Source: Strigamia acuminata (Eukaryota; Arthropoda; Chilopoda; Geophilomorpha; Linotaeniidae). Taken from it: a stretch of DNA of 64,000 nt. The notes beneath the pieces are model-generated. The model saw only the letters and a program-made list of their open reading frames with translations. It was not told where the DNA came from and searched no databases. Below, in pieces: positions 23,034 to 34,132 of the stretch; positions within the stretch are counted from its first letter, which is position 1, and every line of letters begins with the position of its first letter. The DNA lies in assembly GCA_949358305.1 (NCBI GenBank), contig OX442315.1, positions 30,530,427 to 30,594,426 on the forward strand, read 5' to 3'. The position numbers and the translations under genes were made by a program.

Positions 23034-26000
23034 CTGAAAGTACAAGAAAATAAAAAAGGTTTTAAAATTTTTTCAAACATTCTATTATTTTTTTTGTATA
23101 AAAACAATATCTCGTTGAAGAAATGATGGGATTGTTTTGTATTTTTATACACAAAATACAAGTCACGACAAGTTGAGTAATTGAGTTGTCGCAAAATCAA
23201 AAAAAGTGTTATGACACGGTAGAAAATTTTTAACAGAGACACTAGTCATCATTGGACAAACATGTGATGATAACACTTCAAACACAGTAAAGTATAATTG
23301 CTGTAAAAAGTTGAATTTTTAACACCTTTCAAAGACGGACATAATGGCATCCATTGTACTCACGCTCCGTGAAAATACAATCTTATGACATCATACTATA
23401 TTTACGAACGAAGCGCAATCTATTGTGACTTGATGGCGCAATGCAAAGTGAAGTTTCATATTAATATTTAATATTTAATATTAGAATAATATAGTTCGAT
23501 ATTATAATATTAATAAATGTACTCTAAAATGTATATATAAATAAAACAAGGACTATGGAATGAGTCTCGTTTAATACAATCAAACATGCACGAATATTCA
23601 GTGGATTGTCGATGTCGAATCCGTACAGAAATACAAGAAAAAGAAATTAAAAATTAAAAATTAATTTCAAAACACCAACACGAATGGCACAAACATTGAA
23701 CTGAATATTAATATATCCAAAAACACAAAAAGTTAACAAAATAAACTATGGATCCCGCATGAACATAGTGAAATCTAATTTAATAGTAATTTGAAAGAAA
23801 AGAAAAGAAAAGAAGAAAAAAGAAAGAAAAGGAAAAGAAAAAGAAAAGAAGCATAGCTATTGGTCTATTGCTTTGTTTATAGACGTTCCATCCAATTCCG
23901 AAAGACGTTCCTCACGCTCTTGACTCAGCAGCCGATTTAGTTTGCTTTCAGTCGCAGTGAGCATGCGCACGAAATGTAAACAACAAAACATGTGTAAATG
24001 CAAGTTAAACATGACTTATGAATGCGCTTAGTGTAGTAAAAAAAAAATCTACCCAAAAACTGCATCGATCTGTTCCATCTTTAAGTGAAAATACAAACTT
24101 TTAATACATGTCGAGTTCTCAAATTGACGTAGTGTACATATTTGTAGTTTGAATTAGCAAATTTAATTATTACAAACTCGTAGTTGGCTTTAGCGATTAA
24201 AGTCATTTGCTGACATTTATATTTCACAATATTTGCCGCGAGGTAAATGTCAACGGCATGGGCACTGTCAATTGTCTGTTGAATGGTAAGCGATTACAAC
24301 AAGAGTAATTTCACTCCAAGCGCTATTCCTACTGGAACTGCAATGCGATTTCAATCGATTCATCGCAGCTAAACTTGTCATCCTGTCAGAAATTTAATGA
24401 AATTATCTCCCTGCTTGTCTCCTTTGTCTCACTAAACTTACTCCCCCAAGGGACATCCAAATTCACATTGAAATATGACATCGCATTACAAGTGAAAATA
24501 AATTCTCGTAAAGAAGCCGCCCGAACCAAAAGTAAATGTTTTTCTCTAAGGGAATCGTCACTTTTCTCGTAAAAACGAGACCAGTACTCTAAAACCCTTT
24601 TTCTGGCTCCCGCAGGACTTGCCTGTGCTCCCATGAAACAAATTGAGATGGTCGTATATAAACAGCTTTTTATAGAATGGTCTTTTGTTGGTTTCACATT
24701 TCAGTAAGTCACTTGCGATGGTGCACTTTCGAATAAAATTGTTTGTGCTTGTTTTGACCTCTCCGTCTACTCTTTCCGCAAGTCAATTGTATTGTGTGCA
24801 AAGAAAATGACACATTGATCGACTCCTTGCTTTCCCTTTTAGTACACACTGGATCCAGTTACCAACTGTAAGTATTCATAAACTGCAAAGTCACAAACTC
24901 GCTAGAAAACTTTCTAATTTGCTGCCTGCTCAAGTAACCAAATAACCAGCGTCGTCTTAAGTGACGACAACTTCAACAAACAATCAGGGTAAACATAACG
25001 TATACTCTCTGCAAACAAAATTAAAATCTAATCTTGAGGTCAGCTTTCTTATGGCAGACCTTTCATCAGTAGCAAGGACAACGACTATCTAGAGGGGCCA
25101 GGATCCCTTTATTACTTGTTTAGTATTTTTACTGGTCATTTAACCTGGTTTATATAATTTTCACCAGTCTGAATGTATATTTCAGACGGTCTTTTCAACA
25201 ACAAAATATTTATTAAATTGGACAAGCCTATAGTTAACAACATTTATTGCCTCTTTGTATAATTTATATTTTGCGTTATAACTTAGCAAAATATCTAATT
25301 TTTATGCATTTAAATTTGTATAAGATTAACTTTGAGAATCATCGCTCGAAGTTAGGTTATCTTATCCTTAAAGTTCGATTTCGATTTAAATTTTTAGCAC
25401 AATATCTTTGCAGCAGAAAACGTGAGTTTTTATTCGAGGGAGCACGGAGCAAACAATAACTTTACTAAGAATAACAATTGAAAATGCTGCTCGTGTTGTC
25501 AATTCCAATCCACTTCGCCAGCCATGCATCATGTGTGGTATTTACTATTCAGCTGGACCAAGGATTTGCACAATAATGAAACTAAACTATTGTTTAAATA
25601 TAAAACCATAAAATAAACAATGATTTCATGTAATGTAATGTGCTCTCTATTTTCAGCACATTCTTGTTAATATTTTCCTAGTCTAGCATTAAATACCAAT
25701 AAAAAAAGCTAAAGATAGCCATCAAGTTATGTTTTTGTTGTGCGATTTCATCCATTTTATTAGCTATTAAGCCAATGTCGCAACGCAAGTAAACAGGTAA
25801 TATGACTGCAGTAAATATCCATTCGATCATTACACACAAATAAATAACCAAGTCGCAAATTCCGTGTAACGACTCATAAATTAATAAGGTAGTCAATAAA
25901 CTCGCACTGGTTATGTGCATAACACTTTTTTTTGTTATTTCAATATTTATATTAAATTAACTGCATATGGAGTTCTTGTTTTTATTGTTTTTACTGATAC

Positions 26001-28235
26001 GATTTTTATTTATTTCAAACGCAGGCCAGTTGAAAGGGTCGGTCATTTTCCACAGTCAATAAAACGCTACTGATTCTCGTTTCGCAACACTCAAGAGTCA
26101 TCGGAGTCTTCGGAGATTTCAATTTCAAATTTTTTTTTTTTATTCTTATTTTTTAGAAAAAATATTGAGTAAATTTATCTATTTAATCACTCACATGCAT
26201 AATTCACATTGAATTCACGTCCCAAAACGCCCAAGCATACAAAAAAATTTGTTTGATTGATTCCACCTAAGGAAACTTCAGCGCGAATGACAACTTTCGT
26301 AAATTCAATTCAGTGGAAATTATTCCCATTGCATTTAAATAATTCAATCAAAAAGAAACTCAAGCGCCTTAACCCACAATAACACATTAAACAATAATCC
26401 TGCCATCATAATCTTTGTTATTTTTGAAGCAATGATGATTTTTTTTGTCACATCACGATTCCGTGGCCTTTTCTGGCAATGAAAATTTCTCATTTCAATT
26501 TCCCCTTTTCCCAATTTATCTTCAGATTGTAAGTAATTATTGCTAATGATGCAATTTCTTTCTCTCCCCCCTATTCTTAGAACTTAAAACTTGTTATTAT
26601 TATTTGCACATTCTAAGAATATTCATTACATTTAATAATTGTTGATTATTAAACTAATTATTTTATCTAGTCATGCCGGACCCCCCGCCCTCCCCCAGCT
26701 AAATTTCTTTCTTGACATTGTTTGCAAACATAAACACCAAAGTTAATTACCATCACTTAAAGGTCAAGTGAGCTGAGTGTTAATTTATTACAACATTAAT
26801 TACGAAAAAAGAGATTTACAAACACCTTAAAATAATGTTATTTTTTGGACTAACAAGAAATAAGATTCTTGCGAATGCAACAATTGTTTTGTTTAGCCAA
26901 AAACAAAACCCATATGGTTCAAAAATATATTTTATAACACATTTTACAATTGAAACCAAAACCAGGTTTCACAAATTGCTTCAAAAACACCACACTATAA
27001 AGTGCGTCCAAAAAGTCTGTCGAATGACGAAAAATATGAAAAAATTAAATTCTAATGTTTTGATTTAATTTTCCTTTTAGAATTATTAAATATACCACTC
27101 AAATAATATCTGATTAAATTTTCAGACTGATTCAATAATATTTATTTAAAATATCAACAATAAATGAAAAAACAGGTGAAAAAACAGGTGGTTTATGACT
27201 GTTTTGGTGACCACTCTATTTCGAGAAACATCAGAAACAGCAAAAACAGAAACTTTGAATGCATCTAACGTATTGTCTTTCATCTTCTTTCTAATTGAAA
27301 ACGCAAATTGAATAAACAATACTTCAAGCAAAACGTTATTTTCCTAGCACGAAACAAATTTCGATTACCATTTGAAGTTGTCAGTTGAAGGCAGCAAACT
27401 AATATTTTCACCGCGAACAATTTCATTAGAGATAATTGCACGCTTCCACACATGTCATTATTCCAAGAAGTTGAAGAAAAAAAAAATCTCCATCACACGA
27501 AGTGTAATGAGTAAAAAGCGTGCATGGCAAGACCACACCATTACGTTGTCTACCGACAAATTTCTCCCCCATAAATGGACAATAGTTTGTAACGGCAACT
27601 ACACACTTACATTCCCATCTCTGCTCATCGTTTGCATCTGCAAGGATAATTAAAACTTCGCTATACTCTTTGCAATATTGCATAAACACCAGCGCACAAA
27701 CTTCATTTTAATACAGATGTTGTGGCTTAAAACTTCACTAAAGACCCAAATCACTTTAATTGCAAGATTTACATCAAAATTAAAACTTTCTTATCTTAAT
27801 AACTTTTAGAATTGCAACATCTCACCTATACATTTTCACGTCTCCTGAACACTTCCAACTTTCTTACAATTCATTCCCCACTATCGATTCCACTTAATCT
27901 TGCAAATTTCTCCACTGTTATGGATTATTAATGTTTCTTAAAGGGATGCAAAAGCTAAGGGCGACGTTCATAAATCAGTGATCTGATTTTCCCCAACAGT
28001 AACATAGTGGCTCGTGGGAATTGGAAATGCCTCGAGTAAGTGCCTAGAAATAAAGATTTAAGACACTGTGCAGTCTAAAGATTTGCAGCGGTAGAATTCA
28101 TTGCTAGAAAAATGTATGTTATGAGCCTATTATTTAAGACTTTTCACGCAGCATGCTTGCGTTTTTTTCTGCTGCAAATGCATATACAATGCTCTTAGGG
28201 GTTCGTTATAGCACAAAAGAGCAAACTTCCTCTTC
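23034..28235. other. Region 5' of the Ig1 exon: no gene recognised
   Basis: Probably part of a large 5' Dscam intron. It contains a polypurine tract (23793-23851), a dispersed repeat near 23925-24033 (GCATGCGCAC and GAATGCGCTTAGTG motifs), the 29-bp repeat at 25224-25252, and an isolated AGTGCGTCCAAAAAGTCTGT near 27000 that looks like a DNA-transposon end. No exon with convincing similarity was seen. Confidence 0.6.
23793..23851. repeat. Polypurine (GAAAA)n-type tract
   Basis: Nearly 60 consecutive purines, mostly GAAA and GAAAA units. Confidence 0.9.
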
Positions 28236-28240
28236 CAGTT
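28236..28240 (+). other. Target-site duplication of BEL element, left (CAGTT)
   Basis: CAGTT directly before the 5' LTR, repeated directly after the 3' LTR at 34133-34137. A duplication of about 5 bp is usual for BEL/Pao integration. Confidence 0.9.
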
Positions 28241-28540
28241 TGTGGAAACTGGCGGTTTCCAAAGTGAACCAGTTTAATTATGTCTTTTAACACCGTGGCG
28301 CAAGTGAAAAAAGCTCACTTGTGACCCGGATCTGTATTCTTGGAATTTAAGGATTAGCTTAATCCTTTTGTGTTATATACCTAAAAATTTGAATAAAATT
28401 TCACTGTCTTTTCAAATGTAACCTTGTCTACATCGTTTCTTTGAGTCTACAACAAACTTCGATCCGAATCCGACTCCATCCGTCGTTTTAACAAGTTTTA
28501 GGAGTGTTTCATTTATACAAGTTGCTCGTGCAACGTTACA
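28241..28540 (+). mobile_element. 5' LTR of BEL/Pao retrotransposon
   Basis: 300 bp, starting TGTGGAAACTGG and ending AACGTTACA. No difference from the 3' LTR was found on reading both through. It contains a perfect AAGGATTA-GCT-TAATCCTT hairpin (28349-28367), TATATA at 28374 and AATAAA at 28392, which could serve as promoter and polyadenylation elements. Its TGGAAACTGGCGGTTTCCA near the start is an imperfect palindrome. Confidence 0.95.
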
Positions 28541-28558
28541 TGGTGCCGAAACCCGGGA
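28541..28558 (+). other. Primer binding site, tRNA-Phe type
   Basis: TGGTGCCGAAACCCGGGA directly abuts the 5' LTR. From knowledge of insect tRNA-Phe (3' end ...CCCGGGTTTCGGCA plus CCA) it is complementary over 18 bases. Primer for minus-strand DNA synthesis. Confidence 0.85.
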
Positions 28559-28589
28559 AACATTTTTGAAAACGAACCAGAACGCGAAA

Positions 28590-31500
28590 ATGGACGATTT
28601 GGCAAAAAGTCGTGCACAAAGGGAAACACAAAGAGGAAGCGTGCGTGCGCTTTTTGAAAGACTGAAAAAAGAAATGGCCGAGGATCCCCTCAACGAGGTA
28701 CGATTATTATGCATACAAGCCCAACTAATCACAAAACGTTTGAAAATCGATAAACTGGACACAATAATCGCCGACGGGATCACCGACGTGAACGAGGTGG
28801 ACCAAGACGAATTCGAAGCGGAAGAACTACAAGACGAGATGACCGCCGCCCGAATCACACTCGAAGTCGCCTTGAAAGAACTCGCGCAAATGAAACAAAC
28901 ACCACCACAACAACCACCGCAAGTACCACTCGTGAATATACCACCAGTTAACCCTCTTTTCGTTCCACCTGTGCAAAACCCAAATCCAGTCCAACCACAA
29001 TGCGCAGTGATGAAACTGCCGAAGCTCGAGGTCGCCAAGTTTAAAGGCACGCCGGAAACCTGGACGGGCTTCTGGTCCGATTTTGAGTTGAGTGTGCACA
29101 ATAATACGGCGTTGCCCAAAACCGCCAAATTTGTGTACCTACGCTCGTTAGTTGAAGGTCTTGCAGCGAACGCAATCAGCGGACTGACTGTAACCGAGTT
29201 AAATTACGACACTGCCATTTCTCTCCTCACAAATCGATTTGGTCGCAAGGAACAAATTGTCGGTGCGCACATGGCCAAGCTGCTCGAAATGCCATCCGTG
29301 AAACGAGTAGAAGATGTGGCGGCCCTACGGAGACTCTATGATTTCTGCGACCTGCATGTTAAAAGCCTCGAAAACCTCGGAGTACCGGCGGAAACCTTTG
29401 GCCCATTGTTATGCCCAATTCTCGCGCGTGCTGTGCCAACCAGCATACAACATGATTTTGCACGTCCACGAGGAGATGCGCCTTGGGTTGTTAAAGAATT
29501 TTTGGACTTTTTTAGATTCGAAGTAGCGATGCGCGAACGTACGGAAGCCGCCGATAAAACCAGTAAACCACAGCAAGAATCGACGGAAGTCCCGAATACC
29601 AAAAAAGAAGAGGTGAAGAAAACCAATTACAAATCTAATAATCACAGTTCCGCTTCAGCCCTTTCCAACATCGTTTACAAATGCACATTTTGCGAAAAAA
29701 AAGACCACAAGAGTCCGGACTGTCCATTGACGGTCGAGAAGCGGAAAGAAGCGTGTTTCAAAGCACGTCGCTGCTACAGATGTCTAAAAGAAAATCACCA
29801 AGCTCGTCAATGTAATACCCGATTTAAATGTAGGAAATGCGAGCAGAAACATCACACGTACTTGTGCCATAAGGAAGACAACAAGAAGACGGAAACAACT
29901 TTGACTTCGGCCGTTCAAGAATCAACAAATACGGAAACCGTGATGTTCCTGCAGGTCGTCGTGTTGGAAGCCAACGGGAACAACGAGAAGAGAAGAGTCC
30001 AATGCTTCTTGGATGGGGGATCCCAAAGAAGCTTTATAACTGAAAAACTGTCGAGAGAACTACAACTAGAGAAGATTGGTGAGCAGTCAATCGCCCTCTT
30101 GACTTTCGGATCTACTGAACCAACAATTGCCAAACGGAAACAGGTGAAGTTAAGTTTGAATAACTGTGAAAATAGAAATTGCAATTTAGAAATCAAAGCG
30201 CTTGAGTCGCCCTGGATAACTCCGACATTACGAGGAAAACCTGACGAACGAGTATTGGAAAAACTGAAGAAATACAACATCAAACTGGCTTACGACAACA
30301 GCGTTCACAGGGACGACGGCGTTTCCATCTTAATTGGCGTCGACAACTTTTGGAGAGTTACAACGGGAAAACAACAACGTATCGACGAGAATTTAATGGC
30401 GATCGAAACCATCTTTGGTTGGACACTGCACGGATCAGCTGGGAAGACAGAAACAACAATGTCGTCTTTGGTGCGGGTAAATAAAGTGATTGTTGCCGAT
30501 AATACAAACGAACTTTTAGAGAAATTCTGGAACTTGGAGTCGATTGGGATTCGCCACGAAACTGTAGAACCAGGAATCGATGAAGTGGACACACTGAAGC
30601 GATTCAAAGACCAGATTGAGTGGGTAGACGACCATTACGAAGTAGGATTCCCGTGGAAGATCGACCGCAAGGAATTGAGCGACAATCGAGATGTTGCGAA
30701 AAAGCGTTTGTGGAGTTTAATTAATCGTTTTCGCAAAAATCCCAAATTGTATTTAGACTATAAAAAAGTGATCGACGAACAACTCGCCTCCGGAATCTTG
30801 GAAAAAGTTCCGAAGAACTCGAAACCAGACAACCCGTATTATATCCCTCATCGACCAGTAATTGACGAAAATCGAGCCACAACAAAACTAAGAATTGTGT
30901 ATGACGCGTCGTCACACGCAAAAGGATGTTTATCGCTAAACGACTGTCTGAGTAAGGGTCCGAATATGTTACCTCATCTAATAAACATTGTTTTGAAGTT
31001 CCGAACCGGCAAATACGGCGCAATCGGCGACATCGAGAAAGCCTTCCATCGAATACATCTCAAGACGGACGAACGAGACGTCACACGACTTTATTGGATT
31101 GAAGACGGGTGGAACGGTGAAGAGTCGGTAAAACTAATTGAATTGCGCCAAACTAGAGTTCCATTTGGGACAGGACCCAGTCCATTTTTACTAAATGCAA
31201 CAGTAAAAGAACACGTCGACAAGTTTGAAGACCAATACCCGGACACATGCGACAAGCTGAAAGAAGACTTGTATGTAGACGATTTTGTATCAAGTATTGA
31301 CAATTCGAACAAGTTAATTCAAATTTATGATGAGAGTCGTGAGATTTTGCAAGCCGCGAACATGAAATTAACCAAATGGAAGTCGAATGATGTGAAATTA
31401 CAAGAGAAAATTATACGAGATGACCCAGATTGTGACGTGACAGTTTTTCAAAAGAAAACTAAGGTTTTGGGGGTAGTTTGGGATATTGAGTTAGATAAAT

Positions 31501-33869
31501 TGGGATTAGACATTAGTGCATTGATTAACGAGATTAACTTGACCAAATACACCAAAAGATTTATTGTAAGGATTACCGCTATGATTTTTGACCCGTTGGG
31601 AATGGCAAACCCTTTTGTGATAACTGCCAAAATTGTTTTTCAGGAACTTTGGAAATTAAATGTTGGGTGGGATGACGTCATTCCAGAATATGTGAAGATA
31701 AAATGGGAAAATTGGTATGTTCAGATACCCTACCTCGAAAATTTAAATTTAGAGCGCAAATTGTTAAATTGGGGAGGAAATTGTAGGAAAAGGATTCACA
31801 TCTTCTGTGATGCCAGTCCGAGAGCGTATGGCGTAGTAGCCTACACTCGAGTTCTGGACAAAACAAATGCTGTTAATATTGATTTTATCATTTCCAAGTG
31901 TAGAGTGGCGCCTGTAAAGGAACTAACATTACCAAAGCTGGAACTGATGGGCGCACTACTGGCAACAAGACTGATTCCAACATTGAAAACGACTCTTGGG
32001 TGTGAAGATTTCACAATTTGGACCGATTCCAAGATAGTTTTGCACTGGATCCGCGACACCAAGAACCGACCAGCGACATTCGTGTACAATCGTGTACGAG
32101 AAATTGTCGAGAATACATCGAGAGACGATTGGCGCCACTGCCCAGGGAAAGATAATCCGGCCGACCTGGTAACGAGGGGAGTAAACGTGAAGCAGCTCAC
32201 CGAGGAACCATTCTGGCTGAAAGGACCGACATGGCTGTCAGACGACGAATCCGGATGGCCAAACGAAGACGATAAAGCAGTTCCAATCGACGAAGATGAA
32301 GAAAAAGACGTGATCGTGACGCTGACAGCAATAGCAACACCAGACATTGATTTTAACCGTTTCAGCTCGTGGAAAAAACTAAAAAGAGTTACTGCTTGGG
32401 TTTTTAGATATATTACGAATCTGAAGACGAAAAACAGGGATGGAGAACCGCTGAGAAACGAGGAACTCGAGCAGAGCGAACGATATTGGCTGAAATACTT
32501 ACAACAAGTGGGATTCCAGAGAAAAATTAGATGTTTGACTGACCAAAAACCAATTGAAAAATCATCATCAATTTTGAAGTTGGCGCCAATATTAGACGAC
32601 AATGGGTTGTTGAGAGCCACACACCGATGGGGATCTGCCGAACTTGACCGCAATACACGCGAACCCTTTTTATTACCAAACGAACATTTTATAACGAAAT
32701 TGATTGTTTTAGGCGAACACGAACGAGCTTTACACAGTGGACTGGCCGACACATTGAGTGGACTTCGAGAGAGATTCTGGATCGCCCGTGCGAGAAAAAC
32801 AATCAAGGGAATCATCCACAAGTGTGTTTGCTGTCGGAAAATACAAGGACGTTTAGCCAAAGAAAAGTGGGGATTGCTACCCATTGATCGTGTTACGCCG
32901 AGTGAGCCGTTCGAAATATGTGGAGTCGATTTTGCGGGTCCTCTCTACACCAAATTGGGTAACAAAGTGTATATTGCCCTGTTTACATGTGCTGTGACGC
33001 GTGCAGTTCACCTGGAATTGCTCTCCAACTTGAGTACCGATAAGTTTATTGACTGTGTGAAGCGTTTTATTTGTCGGCGAGGAATTCCCAAAACTATATA
33101 CTCCGATAACGCCAAAACGTTTAAAAGGACTGACAAGGAAATTAATTTGTTTTTGAAATATTTACCAGAAGAACAGTTTCAAGGATTTATTACGGAGAAA
33201 CAAATTACATGGAAATATATTGTTGAGACTGCACCTTGGTGGGGTGGTTTTTGGGAGCGCATGGTGCGTTCCGTGAAATTGGCGCTAAAGAAAACGATTG
33301 GGAAGAACACACTTGATTATGAGGGACTTGTGACCATACTCGCAGAAGCTGAAGCTGTTGTGAACTCCAGACCATTAACCTATGTTTATGATACTCCTCA
33401 TGAAGAATTACCCCTTTCCCCCTCTCATTTTCTCTTAGGAAAACGCATTTCATTTCTGCCGACCGCACCGAAATATTCCACCAATCCGGGATCAAAAGAT
33501 GACATCTTAAGAGCGTGGAAATACCGACAAACGCTTATCCAACGATTTTGGGACCGTTGGACGAAGGAATACTTAATCGAATTACGCCAACACCGAGGCG
33601 TCACCAGTCGTACGAAATTTAACGTGGGAGACATCGTGATCATCGAGGACCAAAACCGGCCGCGACTTACGTGGAAACTCGGACGCATCACCTTCGTGAA
33701 GGAGGGTCGTGACGGCTTGATTCGCTCCTGCGAAATCCAGATGTCCAACGGGACACGTCTACGAAGACCCATCCAGAGACTATGCAACCTCGAAGTGGAA
33801 ACCGAAGTCCCAGTCTGCCGGGACGGGGGGACTGTGGAAACTGGCGGTTTCCAAAGTGAACCAGTTTAA
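28590..33869 (+). CDS. BEL/Pao Gag-Pol polyprotein (intact, 1759 aa)
   Basis: One uninterrupted frame from the first ATG after the primer site; the open frame reaches slightly further 5', without an ATG. Order: Gag-like region (DUF1759 type, with KLEVAKFKGTPETWTGFW at about 150); three zinc knuckles (C-X2-C-X4-H-X4-C at about 365 and 395, a shorter one at 414); DUF1758-type aspartic protease, FLDGGSQRSF, catalytic Asp at about 475; reverse transcriptase with YVDD at 895-898; RNase H beginning FCDAS at about 1074; integrase with an HHCC zinc region and a DDE triad near Asp1447, Asp1506 and Glu1556 (GVDFAG, YSDNAKTF, WWGGFWE); and a DUF5641-type C-terminus. It would copy element RNA to DNA and integrate it. 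All motifs are present, so it looks competent. The last codons and the stop lie inside the 3' LTR. Confidence 0.97.
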   Translation: MDDLAKSRAQRETQRGSVRALFERLKKEMAEDPLNEVRLLCIQAQLITKRLKIDKLDTIIADGITDVNEVDQDEFEAEELQDEMTAARITLEVALKELAQMKQTPPQQPPQVPLVNIPPVNPLFVPPVQNPNPVQPQCAVMKLPKLEVAKFKGTPETWTGFWSDFELSVHNNTALPKTAKFVYLRSLVEGLAANAISGLTVTELNYDTAISLLTNRFGRKEQIVGAHMAKLLEMPSVKRVEDVAALRRLYDFCDLHVKSLENLGVPAETFGPLLCPILARAVPTSIQHDFARPRGDAPWVVKEFLDFFRFEVAMRERTEAADKTSKPQQESTEVPNTKKEEVKKTNYKSNNHSSASALSNIVYKCTFCEKKDHKSPDCPLTVEKRKEACFKARRCYRCLKENHQARQCNTRFKCRKCEQKHHTYLCHKEDNKKTETTLTSAVQESTNTETVMFLQVVVLEANGNNEKRRVQCFLDGGSQRSFITEKLSRELQLEKIGEQSIALLTFGSTEPTIAKRKQVKLSLNNCENRNCNLEIKALESPWITPTLRGKPDERVLEKLKKYNIKLAYDNSVHRDDGVSILIGVDNFWRVTTGKQQRIDENLMAIETIFGWTLHGSAGKTETTMSSLVRVNKVIVADNTNELLEKFWNLESIGIRHETVEPGIDEVDTLKRFKDQIEWVDDHYEVGFPWKIDRKELSDNRDVAKKRLWSLINRFRKNPKLYLDYKKVIDEQLASGILEKVPKNSKPDNPYYIPHRPVIDENRATTKLRIVYDASSHAKGCLSLNDCLSKGPNMLPHLINIVLKFRTGKYGAIGDIEKAFHRIHLKTDERDVTRLYWIEDGWNGEESVKLIELRQTRVPFGTGPSPFLLNATVKEHVDKFEDQYPDTCDKLKEDLYVDDFVSSIDNSNKLIQIYDESREILQAANMKLTKWKSNDVKLQEKIIRDDPDCDVTVFQKKTKVLGVVWDIELDKLGLDISALINEINLTKYTKRFIVRITAMIFDPLGMANPFVITAKIVFQELWKLNVGWDDVIPEYVKIKWENWYVQIPYLENLNLERKLLNWGGNCRKRIHIFCDASPRAYGVVAYTRVLDKTNAVNIDFIISKCRVAPVKELTLPKLELMGALLATRLIPTLKTTLGCEDFTIWTDSKIVLHWIRDTKNRPATFVYNRVREIVENTSRDDWRHCPGKDNPADLVTRGVNVKQLTEEPFWLKGPTWLSDDESGWPNEDDKAVPIDEDEEKDVIVTLTAIATPDIDFNRFSSWKKLKRVTAWVFRYITNLKTKNRDGEPLRNEELEQSERYWLKYLQQVGFQRKIRCLTDQKPIEKSSSILKLAPILDDNGLLRATHRWGSAELDRNTREPFLLPNEHFITKLIVLGEHERALHSGLADTLSGLRERFWIARARKTIKGIIHKCVCCRKIQGRLAKEKWGLLPIDRVTPSEPFEICGVDFAGPLYTKLGNKVYIALFTCAVTRAVHLELLSNLSTDKFIDCVKRFICRRGIPKTIYSDNAKTFKRTDKEINLFLKYLPEEQFQGFITEKQITWKYIVETAPWWGGFWERMVRSVKLALKKTIGKNTLDYEGLVTILAEAEAVVNSRPLTYVYDTPHEELPLSPSHFLLGKRISFLPTAPKYSTNPGSKDDILRAWKYRQTLIQRFWDRWTKEYLIELRQHRGVTSRTKFNVGDIVIIEDQNRPRLTWKLGRITFVKEGRDGLIRSCEIQMSNGTRLRRPIQRLCNLEVETEVPVCRDGGTVETGGFQSEPV
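33820..33832 (+). other. Polypurine tract
   Basis: GGGACGGGGGGAC immediately before the 3' LTR, the plus-strand primer. It is also translated, since the Gag-Pol frame runs through it. Confidence 0.8.
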
Positions 33870-34132
33870 TTATGTCTTTTAACACCGTGGCGCAAGTGAA
33901 AAAAGCTCACTTGTGACCCGGATCTGTATTCTTGGAATTTAAGGATTAGCTTAATCCTTTTGTGTTATATACCTAAAAATTTGAATAAAATTTCACTGTC
34001 TTTTCAAATGTAACCTTGTCTACATCGTTTCTTTGAGTCTACAACAAACTTCGATCCGAATCCGACTCCATCCGTCGTTTTAACAAGTTTTAGGAGTGTT
34101 TCATTTATACAAGTTGCTCGTGCAACGTTACA
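33833..34132 (+). mobile_element. 3' LTR of BEL/Pao retrotransposon
   Basis: 300 bp, identical by eye to the 5' LTR, followed by the duplicated CAGTT at 34133-34137. Identity implies insertion too recent for substitutions to accumulate. Confidence 0.95.

Noticed and set aside
28412-29128. 238-codon minus-strand frame over the LTR and Gag start
   Set aside because: Antisense shadow of Gag with no recognisable motif.
31841-32884. 347-codon open frame antisense to the BEL polyprotein
   Set aside because: Lies wholly within the sense Gag-Pol frame, Ser-rich low-complexity translation, no domain. A shadow of the coding strand.
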